NCBI RefSeq assembly: GCF_014205255.1
Contig: NZ_JACHNE010000001.1
Coordinates: 6,758,001 to 6,822,000 of the forward strand
Reading direction: 5' to 3'
Source: Streptomyces caelestis
Lineage (GTDB): Bacteria; Actinomycetota; Actinomycetes; Streptomycetales; Streptomycetaceae
DNA: 64,000 nt
The position numbers and the translations under genes were made by a program. The notes beneath the pieces are model-generated. The model did no database searches and was not told where the DNA came from. It saw only the letters and a program-made list of their open reading frames with translations. Below are positions 8,413-16,263 of this stretch, one piece after another. Within the stretch, counting starts at the first letter, position 1. The number at the start of each line of letters is the position of its first letter.

Positions 8413-8510
8413 TGACGATGCTCGGGTGAAGTGCGCAGACCGCTCGCGCTGCCCCCTCCGGCCGGGCAGGATGCTGCCCGTAGCCCTTCGTCCGTCCCTG
8501 GGAGGCCTGG

Positions 8511-9638
8511 ATGTCCGGAAGCACGGCCGCGTCCTTCACCGCCGACGACTACCGGGCCCGTATGGAGCGCGCCGCGCGGACAGCCGCCGAGGCAGGTCTC
8601 GCGGGCCTGCTGGTGGCCTCTGGGCCGGACCTGGTGTGGCTCACCGGCTACGCGCCCCCGGCGGTCACCGAACGGCTCACCCTGCTGGTCCTCGCCGCCG
8701 GACAGGACCCCGTCCTCGTCGTCCCCGCGCTGGAGGCCCCGGACGCCCAGAAGGCGGCCGGCGCGTCCGCCCTGACCCTGCGCGACTGGACCGACGGCAA
8801 GGACCCCTACGCCGCCACCGCCGCCCTGCTCGACGCCTCGGGCCGGTTCGGCATCAGCGACAACGCCTGGGCCCTGCACCTGCTGGCGTTGCAGCAGGCC
8901 ATGCCCGGCAGCTCCTACGCGTCGCTCACCGAGGCCCTGCCGATGCTGCGCGCCGTCAAGGACGCTGCGGAGCTGGAGCTCATGACGGCCGCCGGAGCCG
9001 CCGCCGACGCGACGTTCGAGGAGGTCCGGAACGTCCCCTTCTCCGGCCGCCGGGAATCGGAGGTGGCCGCCGACCTCGACCGGCTGCTGCGCCGGCACGG
9101 ACACGAGCAGGTCGACTTCACCATCGTCGCCTCCGGCCCGAACGGCGCCAATCCGCACCACGAGGCGGGCGACCGCGTCATCGAACGCGGCGACATGGTC
9201 GTCCTCGACTTCGGCGGCCTGAAGGACGGCTACGGCTCCGACACCTCCCGCACGGTCCACGTCGGCGAACCCACTGACGAGGAGCGCCGCGTGCACGACA
9301 TCGTGCGCGAGGCCCAGGAGGCCGGTTTCCGCGCCGTGCGGCCGGGCGCCGCCTGCCAGGACGTCGACCGGGCCGCCCGCGCGGTCATCGCCGACGCCGG
9401 CTACGGCGAGTACTTCATCCACCGCACCGGACACGGCATCGGCGTCACCACCCACGAGCCGCCGTACATGATCGAGGGCGAGGAGCGGCCCCTCGTGCCC
9501 GGCATGTGCTTCTCCGTGGAACCCGGCATCTATCTGCCCGGCCGGTTCGGGGTGCGCATCGAGGACATCGTGACCGTCACCGAGGACGGCGGACGGCGTC
9601 TGAACACCACATCCCGCGAGCTGGTCATAGTGGAGTGA
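8511..9638 (+). CDS. M24-family Xaa-Pro aminopeptidase
   Basis: A 375-residue cytosolic metallopeptidase of pita-bread fold. The N-terminal creatinase-like domain (residues 1-130, VASGPDLVWLTGYAPP) is followed by the catalytic domain, with all five metal ligands visible: VLDFGG and GSDTSRT (Asp, Asp), GHGIG (His), SVEPGIY (Glu) and RIEDIV (Glu). The family removes N-terminal residues preceding proline from peptides. The ATG at 8511 follows GGGAGG at good spacing. The next gene starts 8 bases after its stop and is probably co-transcribed. The symmetric element at 8353-8412 probably controls it. Confidence 0.93.
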   Translation: MSGSTAASFTADDYRARMERAARTAAEAGLAGLLVASGPDLVWLTGYAPPAVTERLTLLVLAAGQDPVLVVPALEAPDAQKAAGASALTLRDWTDGKDPYAATAALLDASGRFGISDNAWALHLLALQQAMPGSSYASLTEALPMLRAVKDAAELELMTAAGAAADATFEEVRNVPFSGRRESEVAADLDRLLRRHGHEQVDFTIVASGPNGANPHHEAGDRVIERGDMVVLDFGGLKDGYGSDTSRTVHVGEPTDEERRVHDIVREAQEAGFRAVRPGAACQDVDRAARAVIADAGYGEYFIHRTGHGIGVTTHEPPYMIEGEERPLVPGMCFSVEPGIYLPGRFGVRIEDIVTVTEDGGRRLNTTSRELVIVE

Positions 9639-9646
9639 CGCCACCG

Positions 9647-10678
9647 ATGTCCCCCGCACGCCTCCCGAACGGCAACGGCGCGACCATGACCCAGGAACCG
9701 ACACCCACCGCGGACACCGTCCGCCGGCTGGTCCGTTCCCTGCTCGAAGACGGCAAGAACAGCAAGAACAGCAAGGACGGTAAAGACGGCAGGGGCGGCG
9801 AGGAGACCGCGCCGGACAACGGCGGGGTCGACGTCCGGCCCGCCACCGAGGGCGCCGCCCCCGTCACTTGGTGGGTCGGCACCCGCCACGTGCTGCGCCT
9901 CGCCCCCGACCGCGAGGCCACCGTGCGCCAGCGCCGCGAACTGCGCCTGCGCGACCTCGTCCGCCCGCACGTCCCGGTGACGGTGCCGGTCAGCGTGGCG
10001 CACGGCGAGTGGGCGCCCGGCCTGACCTACACGCTGGACACCAAGGTGCCGGGCGGCTCGGGCGAGGACCACGACGTGTCCGCCGTCGGCGAGGCCGACC
10101 TCGCCGGGCTGCTCACGGGGCTGCGCGAGGTGCCGGTCCGGCAGGCCGAGACCCTCGGCGTGCCGCGCGCCGCGCCGCGCTCCCTGGAGGGACTGCGCCG
10201 GGCCGCCGTACGGGCCGCCGAACGCCTCGCCGAGGCCGACGAGTTCGACACCGCCCGCCTGAACCAGCTCACGGCGCCCGCCGCGGCCCAGCTCGCCGCC
10301 CAGTCCGGCTCGGCGGTCCTCACCCACCACGCCCTCACGGGCGGCCATCTCGTGGTCAGCGCCGACGGACGGGTGCGCGGCGTCCTCGGCTGGGCCGACG
10401 CGGTCGTCGGCGACCCGGCCGAGGACATCGCGGGCCTCGCGCTCGCGGTCGGCTCACCCGCCGCCGTACGCGCCGCCACCCTCGCCGGCTACGGCGCCCG
10501 CCCCTGCCTGCGCGGCCTGTGGGTGGCCCGCTGCGACACGGTCGTCCACCTCGCCGGGGCCCTCACGAGCCGGGACGCGGGCCGGCTCACTCTGCTGCGC
10601 ACGCAGCTGCGCCGGGCCTGGGAGCCGATCCTGCTGGAACGGGTGACGGACCTGCGGGACACGGACGACGCCCTCTGA
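9647..10678 (+). CDS. Aminoglycoside-phosphotransferase-fold protein lacking catalytic Asp residues
   Basis: A 343-residue protein with the APH/choline-kinase fold. An N-terminal helix is followed by a Lys/Asn/Asp/Gly-rich linker (DGKNSKNSKDGKDG), the small lobe (WWVGTRHVLRLAP) and the large lobe. Where active members have HGDxxxxN this protein reads THHALTGGHLVV, and where they have the metal-binding IDW it reads LGWADAVVGDPAEDIAG. Both essential Asp positions are therefore replaced while the fold-typical GDPAEDIA is kept. It is probably a pseudokinase or has a divergent role. The ATG at 9647 has GGAG 11 bases upstream, inside the M24 peptidase stop region; an ATG at 9686 is the alternative. 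It forms an operon with the peptidase. Confidence 0.7.
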   Translation: MSPARLPNGNGATMTQEPTPTADTVRRLVRSLLEDGKNSKNSKDGKDGRGGEETAPDNGGVDVRPATEGAAPVTWWVGTRHVLRLAPDREATVRQRRELRLRDLVRPHVPVTVPVSVAHGEWAPGLTYTLDTKVPGGSGEDHDVSAVGEADLAGLLTGLREVPVRQAETLGVPRAAPRSLEGLRRAAVRAAERLAEADEFDTARLNQLTAPAAAQLAAQSGSAVLTHHALTGGHLVVSADGRVRGVLGWADAVVGDPAEDIAGLALAVGSPAAVRAATLAGYGARPCLRGLWVARCDTVVHLAGALTSRDAGRLTLLRTQLRRAWEPILLERVTDLRDTDDAL

Positions 10679-10720
10679 CCGACCGGGCGGCAGCAGGGCG
10701 TCGCAGGCGCCGCAGGGACC

Positions 10721-12466
10721 TCACTCCTGCAGCAGCACCACACCCGACTCCCCGGGCACGTGCAGCACCCCGTCGGCCCCGGGCGTCTCCACCGGCTCCC
10801 ACGCGGCCAGCACGCGCGCGTGCGGGACGCCGAGCGACAGCGCGGCCGGTTCCCGCGCCAGGTTCACGGCCACGAGGACGTCCCCGCGCCGGAAGGCGAT
10901 CCAGCGGCGCTCCTCGTCGTAGGCGACCTTGGTGTCGGCGAGGTCGGGATCGGTCAGGTCGGGCTGCTCGTGACGCAGGGCGAGGAGCTGCCGATACCAG
11001 GCCAGCACGCGCGCGTGGGGCTCGCGTTCCGGCTCGGACCAGTCGAGGCAGGAGCGGTCCCGGGTCGCCGGGTCCTGCGGGTCGGGCACGTCCTCCTCCT
11101 TCCAGCCGTGCGCGGCGAACTCCCGCCGCCTGCCCCGCCGTACCGCGTCCGCCAGCTCCGGGTCGGTGTGGTCGGTGAAGAACTGCCAGGGCGTGCCCGC
11201 CGCCCACTCCTCGCCCATGAAGAGCATCGGCGTGAAGGGGGCCGTCAGGGTCAGCGTGGCCGCACAGGCCAGCAGCCCGGGGGAGACCAGGGAGGAAAGG
11301 CGGTCCCCCTGGGCGCGGTTGCCGACCTGGTCGTGGGTCTGGCTGTAGCCGAGCAGCCGGTGCCCGGCCACCCGCGCACGGTCCAGGGGGCGGCCGTGGT
11401 TCCGCTCCCGGAAGCTGGAGTACGTCCCGTCGTGGAAGTAGCCGCCGGTGAGGGTCTTGGCGAGCCCGGCGAGGGGAGCGCGCGCGAAGTCGGCGTAGTA
11501 GCCCTGCGACTCGCCGGTCAGCGTGGTGTGCAGGGCGTGGTGGAAGTCGTCGTTCCACTGCGCGTGCAGCCCGAGGCCACCCTCGTCCCGGGAGGTGATG
11601 AGCCGCGGGTCGTTCAGGTCCGACTCGGCGACCAGGAACAGCGGCCGGTCCACCTCGGCGGCCAGGGCGTCCACGGCCGTCGACAGCTCCTCCAGGAAGT
11701 GGAGCGCGCGCGTGTCCACCAGCGCGTGCACCGCGTCCAGGCGCAGCCCGTCGAGCCGGTAGTCGCGCAGCCACGCCAGCGCGCTGCCGATGAGGAACGC
11801 GCGCACCTCGTCCGAGCCGGGCGCGTCCAGATTCACCGCGGCGCCCCAGGGCGTGTGATGCCGGTCCGTGAGGTACGGCCCGAAGAGGGGCAGGTAGTTC
11901 CCGGACGGGCCGAAGTGGTTGTGCACCACGTCGAGCACCACGCCCAGGCCGAGTTCGTGGGCCCGGTCGACGAAGCGTTTCAGCGCCTCGGGCCCGCCGT
12001 ACGGCTCGTGCACGGCCCACAGCGAGACGCCCTCGTAGCCCCAGCCGTGCGTGCCCGGGAAGGGGCACAGCGGCATCAGCTGCACGTGCGTGACGCCCAG
12101 TTCGGCGAGATGGCCGAGCCGCTCGGCGGCCGCGTCCAGGGTGCCCTCGCGGGTGTACGTCCCGACGTGCAGCTCGTACAGCACCGCGCCGGGCAGGGGC
12201 CGCCCCCGCCACTGGGCGCGCCACTCGTACCGCTCGTGATCGACGACCGCGCTCAGCCCGTCCGGGCCGTCCGGCTGCCGGCGCGAGCGTGGATCGGGCC
12301 GTACGGGACCGTCGTCCATCGCGAAGCCGTACCGGGACCCGTCGCGCGCGTCCGCCTCGCCCCGCCACCATCCCGCCCGTTCCGGATCGCGCTCCAACGC
12401 GCGTGTGACGCCGTCGCACTGGAGCGTCACACGGCCTGCCTGCGGTGCCCACACCTCGAACTGCAC
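10721..12466 (-). CDS. treZ: Malto-oligosyltrehalose trehalohydrolase
   Basis: A 581-residue GH13 enzyme that cleaves maltooligosyl-trehalose to release trehalose, the second step of the TreY-TreZ pathway. An N-terminal CBM48-like domain (FEVWAPQAGRVTLQCDG) precedes the (beta/alpha)8 barrel, with VVLDVVHNHFGPSG, the nucleophile region LRLDAVHALVD, the acid Glu in FLVAESDLND and the transition-state Asp in YSQTHDQVGNR. Length and motifs match TreZ rather than branching enzyme. The ATG at 12466 is followed at once by the conserved domain start. Its partner treY lies 6.7 kb away on the same strand, separated by unrelated genes, so the two are not one operon here. Confidence 0.95.
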   Translation of the reverse strand: MQFEVWAPQAGRVTLQCDGVTRALERDPERAGWWRGEADARDGSRYGFAMDDGPVRPDPRSRRQPDGPDGLSAVVDHERYEWRAQWRGRPLPGAVLYELHVGTYTREGTLDAAAERLGHLAELGVTHVQLMPLCPFPGTHGWGYEGVSLWAVHEPYGGPEALKRFVDRAHELGLGVVLDVVHNHFGPSGNYLPLFGPYLTDRHHTPWGAAVNLDAPGSDEVRAFLIGSALAWLRDYRLDGLRLDAVHALVDTRALHFLEELSTAVDALAAEVDRPLFLVAESDLNDPRLITSRDEGGLGLHAQWNDDFHHALHTTLTGESQGYYADFARAPLAGLAKTLTGGYFHDGTYSSFRERNHGRPLDRARVAGHRLLGYSQTHDQVGNRAQGDRLSSLVSPGLLACAATLTLTAPFTPMLFMGEEWAAGTPWQFFTDHTDPELADAVRRGRRREFAAHGWKEEDVPDPQDPATRDRSCLDWSEPEREPHARVLAWYRQLLALRHEQPDLTDPDLADTKVAYDEERRWIAFRRGDVLVAVNLAREPAALSLGVPHARVLAAWEPVETPGADGVLHVPGESGVVLLQE

Positions 12467-12640
12467 GGGCGGTTCCCCTTCGTCTGCTCACCGTGATGTA
12501 GCCCGTCCATGGTGCGTCAAAACGCGATCAATCCGCTGGCGCATCCACCCATTTGCGGCGGGTCTGGGCGAATGCGGGCGCGTGGCGGCCGTTTTCCCGT
12601 TTTCTGGACAGCCCGGCCGCGCTGCCCGACAATCACGAGC

Positions 12641-13192
12641 GTGACGTCGTCCTTCGAGTTCAACACGTACCCCGCGCGGCTGTCCGACGTGGAGCGCGAC
12701 AGGGCGCTGAAGGTGCTCCGTGACGGCGTCGCCATGGGCCGCCTGTCCCACGACACGTTCATCCGCCGCATGGAACTGGCGCTCGCCGCCCGCCGCCCGG
12801 ACGAGCTCGCCGTGCTCACCGCCGACCTGCCCACGGAGAGCCGGTTCTCCCGTCTGGTGTTCGGCACCGTCGAGGCGGTCTCCGGATTCACCGTACGGCT
12901 GCGCAGAGCCTGGCAGGCCGAGAAGTTGCCCAAGCTGCTGCTGCCCCACCCGGCGCAGGGCCATCCGCTGCGCATAGGCCGCGACCCCGCCAGCGGACTG
13001 CGCCTCAACCACGAGACCGTCTCCCGCGTCCACGCCGAACTCCGCCACCAGGGCGGCATGTGGGTCCTGCGCGACCTCGGCTCCACCAACGGCACGACGG
13101 TGAACGGACGGCGCGTGGTCGGCGCGGCCGTCGTCCGCGAGGGCGATCAGGTGGGCTTCGGGCGGATGATGTTCCGGCTGGCGGCCGGCTGA
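12641..13192 (+). CDS. DUF1707 and FHA domain protein
   Basis: A 183-residue protein. The N-terminal DUF1707 domain (LSDVERDRALKVLRDG, MGRLSHDTFIRRMELAL, residues 13-55) is a short actinobacterial helical domain also seen on septal or membrane proteins. The C-terminal FHA domain (residues 105-180) shows the phosphothreonine-binding signature RIGRDPASGLRL, VSRVHAEL and LRDLGSTNGTTVNG. It has no transmembrane helix. It presumably reads phosphorylation by a Ser/Thr kinase, but no such kinase is in the window. The GTG at 12641 gives conservation from the first residues. Its last codons and stop are echoed 25 bases downstream. Confidence 0.88.
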   Translation: MTSSFEFNTYPARLSDVERDRALKVLRDGVAMGRLSHDTFIRRMELALAARRPDELAVLTADLPTESRFSRLVFGTVEAVSGFTVRLRRAWQAEKLPKLLLPHPAQGHPLRIGRDPASGLRLNHETVSRVHAELRHQGGMWVLRDLGSTNGTTVNGRRVVGAAVVREGDQVGFGRMMFRLAAG

Positions 13193-13230
13193 CCAAAACC
13201 GGCCCGCGGCCGGCTGACCGGAAACCGAGC
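13181..13230 (+). repeat. 25-bp duplication of the DUF1707-FHA gene tail
   Basis: GCGGCCGGCTGACC at 13181-13194 includes the stop codon of the FHA gene and recurs exactly at 13206-13219. The following bases are similar too (AAAACCGGCCC and GGAAACCGAGCC), giving a 25-base period. Confidence 0.75.
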
Positions 13231-13378
13231 CATGCCTTAGCTCTGGCCTTGCATTTACCAGCTGTCAATCCGTGGGGAGTGGCTCAAAACCCGTTGCGCT
13301 CCGCGGTGTTGACGTACCCCTGAAGTCGTGACTGACTGTGTGTACGCCATGTACAGCTGGTGAAGCGACGGCGCCGCA

Positions 13379-14746
13379 TTGGGGAGGTGTGCCCTGCCGC
13401 CCCTCCTGCGCTATCCGACCGTCGACGAACTGGGCACCCGGGCCGCCGCCCTCGTCGCCCGCCACCCGCGTAAGGCCCGGCTGCGCAGGATCGGCACGTC
13501 CCGCGCGGGCACGCCCCTGTGGCTGCTCTCCGTCGGCCACGGCAGCCGTCAGGCGCTCGTCGTCGCCGGCCCCCACGCCAACGAACCCGTGGGCGGCGCC
13601 ACCGTGCTGCGCCTGGCCGAGAGGGCGCTGGCCGACGCGCGGCTCACCGAGGGCGCCGACGCCACCTGGAACCTGCTGCTGTGCCTCGACCCGGACGGCC
13701 TGCGCCGCAACGAGGGCTGGCTGACCGGCCCGTACGCCCTCGGCGAGTACTTTCGGAACTTCTTCCGGCCGGGGTTCCTGGAACAGCCCGAATGGCTGCC
13801 CGACGGCGCGGCCGGCGCCGCCCTGCCGGAGACCCGCGCCCTGCTCGACGTCCAGGACGAACTGCGGCCGTTCCTCCAGTGTTCCCTGCACGGCGTGGAC
13901 GTCGGCGGCGGCTTCGTCGAGCTCACCGACGACCTGCCCGGCCTCGCCCAGCGCGTCGCGCACACCGCGGCCCGGCTCGGCATCCCGCGCGAGCTCGGCG
14001 CGTACGACGCCCTGTACTGGCCCGGCCTCGGACCCGCCGTCTACCGGATACCGCCGCCGCGCCGGGGTGACCTGGCCGCGGCCATAACGGAGGCCGCCGT
14101 CGAGTCGACGTGGCTCCACCCGCACCGGCACGGCACTCTCACCGCGGTCGTCGAGGCGCCCATGTGGGGCGTGGCGGCCGTGGCGGACGGCTCCCCGCCC
14201 GCCGACCCGGACGCGGTGCGGCGGGCCGTGAGCCGCACCCTGCGCGACGACACGAGGCTCCTGCGGCACCTCCTGGCCCGCATCCGGCCGCATCTCGCCG
14301 CCGTGCCCGACGCGGCGCGCCTGCTCGCCCCGGTCGACGACTATTTACTGGTCTGTCCCGGCCTCGCCGACGCCTGGGACCCCGACACCGGCGACGGCGC
14401 GGCCCACCCTCTTCCGGCCCTGAGCACCGCCCACCTCGCCGCCCTGCGCATCTCCGGGCGACGGCTGGCCCTGCGCACCGCCGGGCTCCTGCACCAGCTC
14501 GTGCGGGCTGCCGGCCACGACCCGGCCGGGGCGCTGCCGGAGCTGGACCGGCTGATCGACGAGTGGTGCGCCGACTACCGCGACGGCTGCGGGGCGCGCT
14601 GGATCCCGGTGGCACGCCAGGCCGAGTACCAGGCACGGGTCGTGCTCGCCGCCTTCGAACTGGCCGGGCGGCACGAGCGCGCGTCCTCCCGCTCGGGCGA
14701 GCCGGGGCGGGAGTCAGGGGCGGCGGTGCCGATGCAGCGGGAGTGA
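13379..14746 (+). CDS. M14-family zinc carboxypeptidase paralogue 1 (TTA codon)
   Basis: A 455-residue protein if the TTG at 13379 is used. The M14 zinc site is complete: HANE in GPHANEPVGG (HxxE ligands) and LHG in CSLHGVDVGG (third ligand), with the catalytic Glu in VVEAPMW. The family removes C-terminal residues from peptides or cell-wall fragments; no signal peptide is visible, so it is probably cytosolic. The strongest ribosome site, GGGGAGG at 13381-13387, would instead drive a CTG start at 13394, matching where the paralogue's similarity begins. A leucine codon at 14345-14347 is TTA, which in Streptomyces makes translation depend on the bldA tRNA. A convergent paralogue follows. Confidence 0.82.
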   Translation: MGRCALPPLLRYPTVDELGTRAAALVARHPRKARLRRIGTSRAGTPLWLLSVGHGSRQALVVAGPHANEPVGGATVLRLAERALADARLTEGADATWNLLLCLDPDGLRRNEGWLTGPYALGEYFRNFFRPGFLEQPEWLPDGAAGAALPETRALLDVQDELRPFLQCSLHGVDVGGGFVELTDDLPGLAQRVAHTAARLGIPRELGAYDALYWPGLGPAVYRIPPPRRGDLAAAITEAAVESTWLHPHRHGTLTAVVEAPMWGVAAVADGSPPADPDAVRRAVSRTLRDDTRLLRHLLARIRPHLAAVPDAARLLAPVDDYLLVCPGLADAWDPDTGDGAAHPLPALSTAHLAALRISGRRLALRTAGLLHQLVRAAGHDPAGALPELDRLIDEWCADYRDGCGARWIPVARQAEYQARVVLAAFELAGRHERASSRSGEPGRESGAAVPMQRE

Positions 14747-14834
14747 CGCCCTCGGTGACGGCGCGGAGGGGGCCGGTGCTCGCCTCCGGCCGCCAGCTAC
14801 CGGCCACCGGGGATCCGTGACGTCGCAGGGGCGT

Positions 14835-16094
14835 CTACGACGCCCCCTCGCGCGCGTGCAGCGCCGCGGCGACCACCGTGCGGGACTGGTGCTCGATCTG
14901 GTGCTCCAACGGCACCCAGCGGGCGCGGAAACGTTCCGCGAAAGCGTCGCTCCAGGTCGCCACGAGCTCCTCCAGCTGCTCGGCCGCCCGGTCGTCGGTC
15001 CCGCGCAGCACCCGCCGCAGCATCGCCGCCGCCCGCAACGGCACGCGGCGCGCGAACGCGTCCACGCTGCCGACGTACGCCCGGGTGCGGTCGGCGGGCG
15101 GGGTGCGCACCAGGTCGTCGGCCAGCCCCGGCACCAGCGCCAGCCCCCACCGCGCGGCCCGCAGCAACGGCCCGTCCAGGTCCGTGAGCCGGGGCAGCGC
15201 GCCGTCGAGCACCCGCGTCACCTCCAGCGCGTCCCGTTGCAGCCGGCGCGCGAGGCGCCCTATCGCCGCCGCCGGAGCCGGATGCGGAGCCGGATCGTCC
15301 ACCAGGTCGCTCGCCCACATCGGCACCTCGACCACCGCGGTCAGACCGCCGTACCGGTGGGCGTGGTACCAGGTGCTGTGCCGCGCGTCGTCCGGCAGGC
15401 TCGGGTACGCGGGCCCCGTCCCCGGCGCGGGCATGACGTGCACCCCCGGCCCGGAGGCGGGCCAGCCCGCGGCGTCCGAGGCGCCGGTCTCCACCGGGAT
15501 GTGCAGCTCCGCCGCGGACTTGGCGAACGGCTCGGCCAGCCCGGGCACGTCCTTCGTCAGCTGCACCCAGCTGCCGCCCAGGTCCGTGCCGTGCAGGGTC
15601 ACCTGGAGGTAGGGGCGCAGCTCGTCGATGACGCCGGTCAGGGTCCGGGTCTCGGGCGGCAGCCGGTCGGGCGGCAGCAGGGACGGCGCCCACTCCGGCT
15701 GCTCCGGGCCCGCGGGGCGGAAGAAGCCGAGGTGGTAGTCGAACAGGCTGCGCGGCGCCGGCGTCACGTGCAGGCTCGCTCCGTCGGGGTCCGCGCACAG
15801 CAGGAAGTGCCAGGATATGCCGTCGCGCAACTCCCGCTCCTGCAGCGCCCGTCGGGCCAGCGCGAGCAGTGTGCAGGAGCCGGTCGGCTCGTTGGCGTGG
15901 GCGCCCGCGACCACCAGCACGGCGCGGCGGGCGCGCCCCACCGACAGCAGGTACAAAGGTCTGCCCGCGCGCGAGGCACCCACCTGCCGCAGGGTGCACA
16001 CCCCGGGTCGGTGAGCGGCCAGCTCCCGGGCAGCGGAGACCTGTTCGGCCACTGTCGGGTAGCGCATCTCCGGCAGGACACTCACCCCCGTCAT
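14835..16094 (-). CDS. M14-family zinc carboxypeptidase paralogue 2
   Basis: A 419-residue protein clearly paralogous to the convergent neighbour along its length: MRYPTVAEQ versus LRYPTVDEL, GAHANEPTGS versus GPHANEPVGG, TLHGTDLGG versus SLHGVDVGG, and VVEVPMW versus VVEAPMW. The zinc ligands and catalytic Glu are therefore all present. A peptidase role on small or cell-wall peptides is inferred from the family. The ATG at 16094 is preceded by GGGTGG on its strand. Unlike its partner it contains no TTA codon that I could find, so the pair may be expressed under different developmental control. Confidence 0.82.
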   Translation of the reverse strand: MTGVSVLPEMRYPTVAEQVSAARELAAHRPGVCTLRQVGASRAGRPLYLLSVGRARRAVLVVAGAHANEPTGSCTLLALARRALQERELRDGISWHFLLCADPDGASLHVTPAPRSLFDYHLGFFRPAGPEQPEWAPSLLPPDRLPPETRTLTGVIDELRPYLQVTLHGTDLGGSWVQLTKDVPGLAEPFAKSAAELHIPVETGASDAAGWPASGPGVHVMPAPGTGPAYPSLPDDARHSTWYHAHRYGGLTAVVEVPMWASDLVDDPAPHPAPAAAIGRLARRLQRDALEVTRVLDGALPRLTDLDGPLLRAARWGLALVPGLADDLVRTPPADRTRAYVGSVDAFARRVPLRAAAMLRRVLRGTDDRAAEQLEELVATWSDAFAERFRARWVPLEHQIEHQSRTVVAAALHAREGAS

Positions 16095-16263
16095 ATCCAC
16101 CCGAGTTCGCCATCGCAGTACCCCACGGCCATGGTGCGGTGTCAAGGGCGCGATGGGGGAGGCTCCAGGGGGCGCCCGGAAGCATGGGCGGCTGGTGCGC
16201 AGCAGGGCGCCCTGGACGGTGTGCCGCCGCCACCGCCGGCGGCGTGGCGTCACCGGCGCGGTG

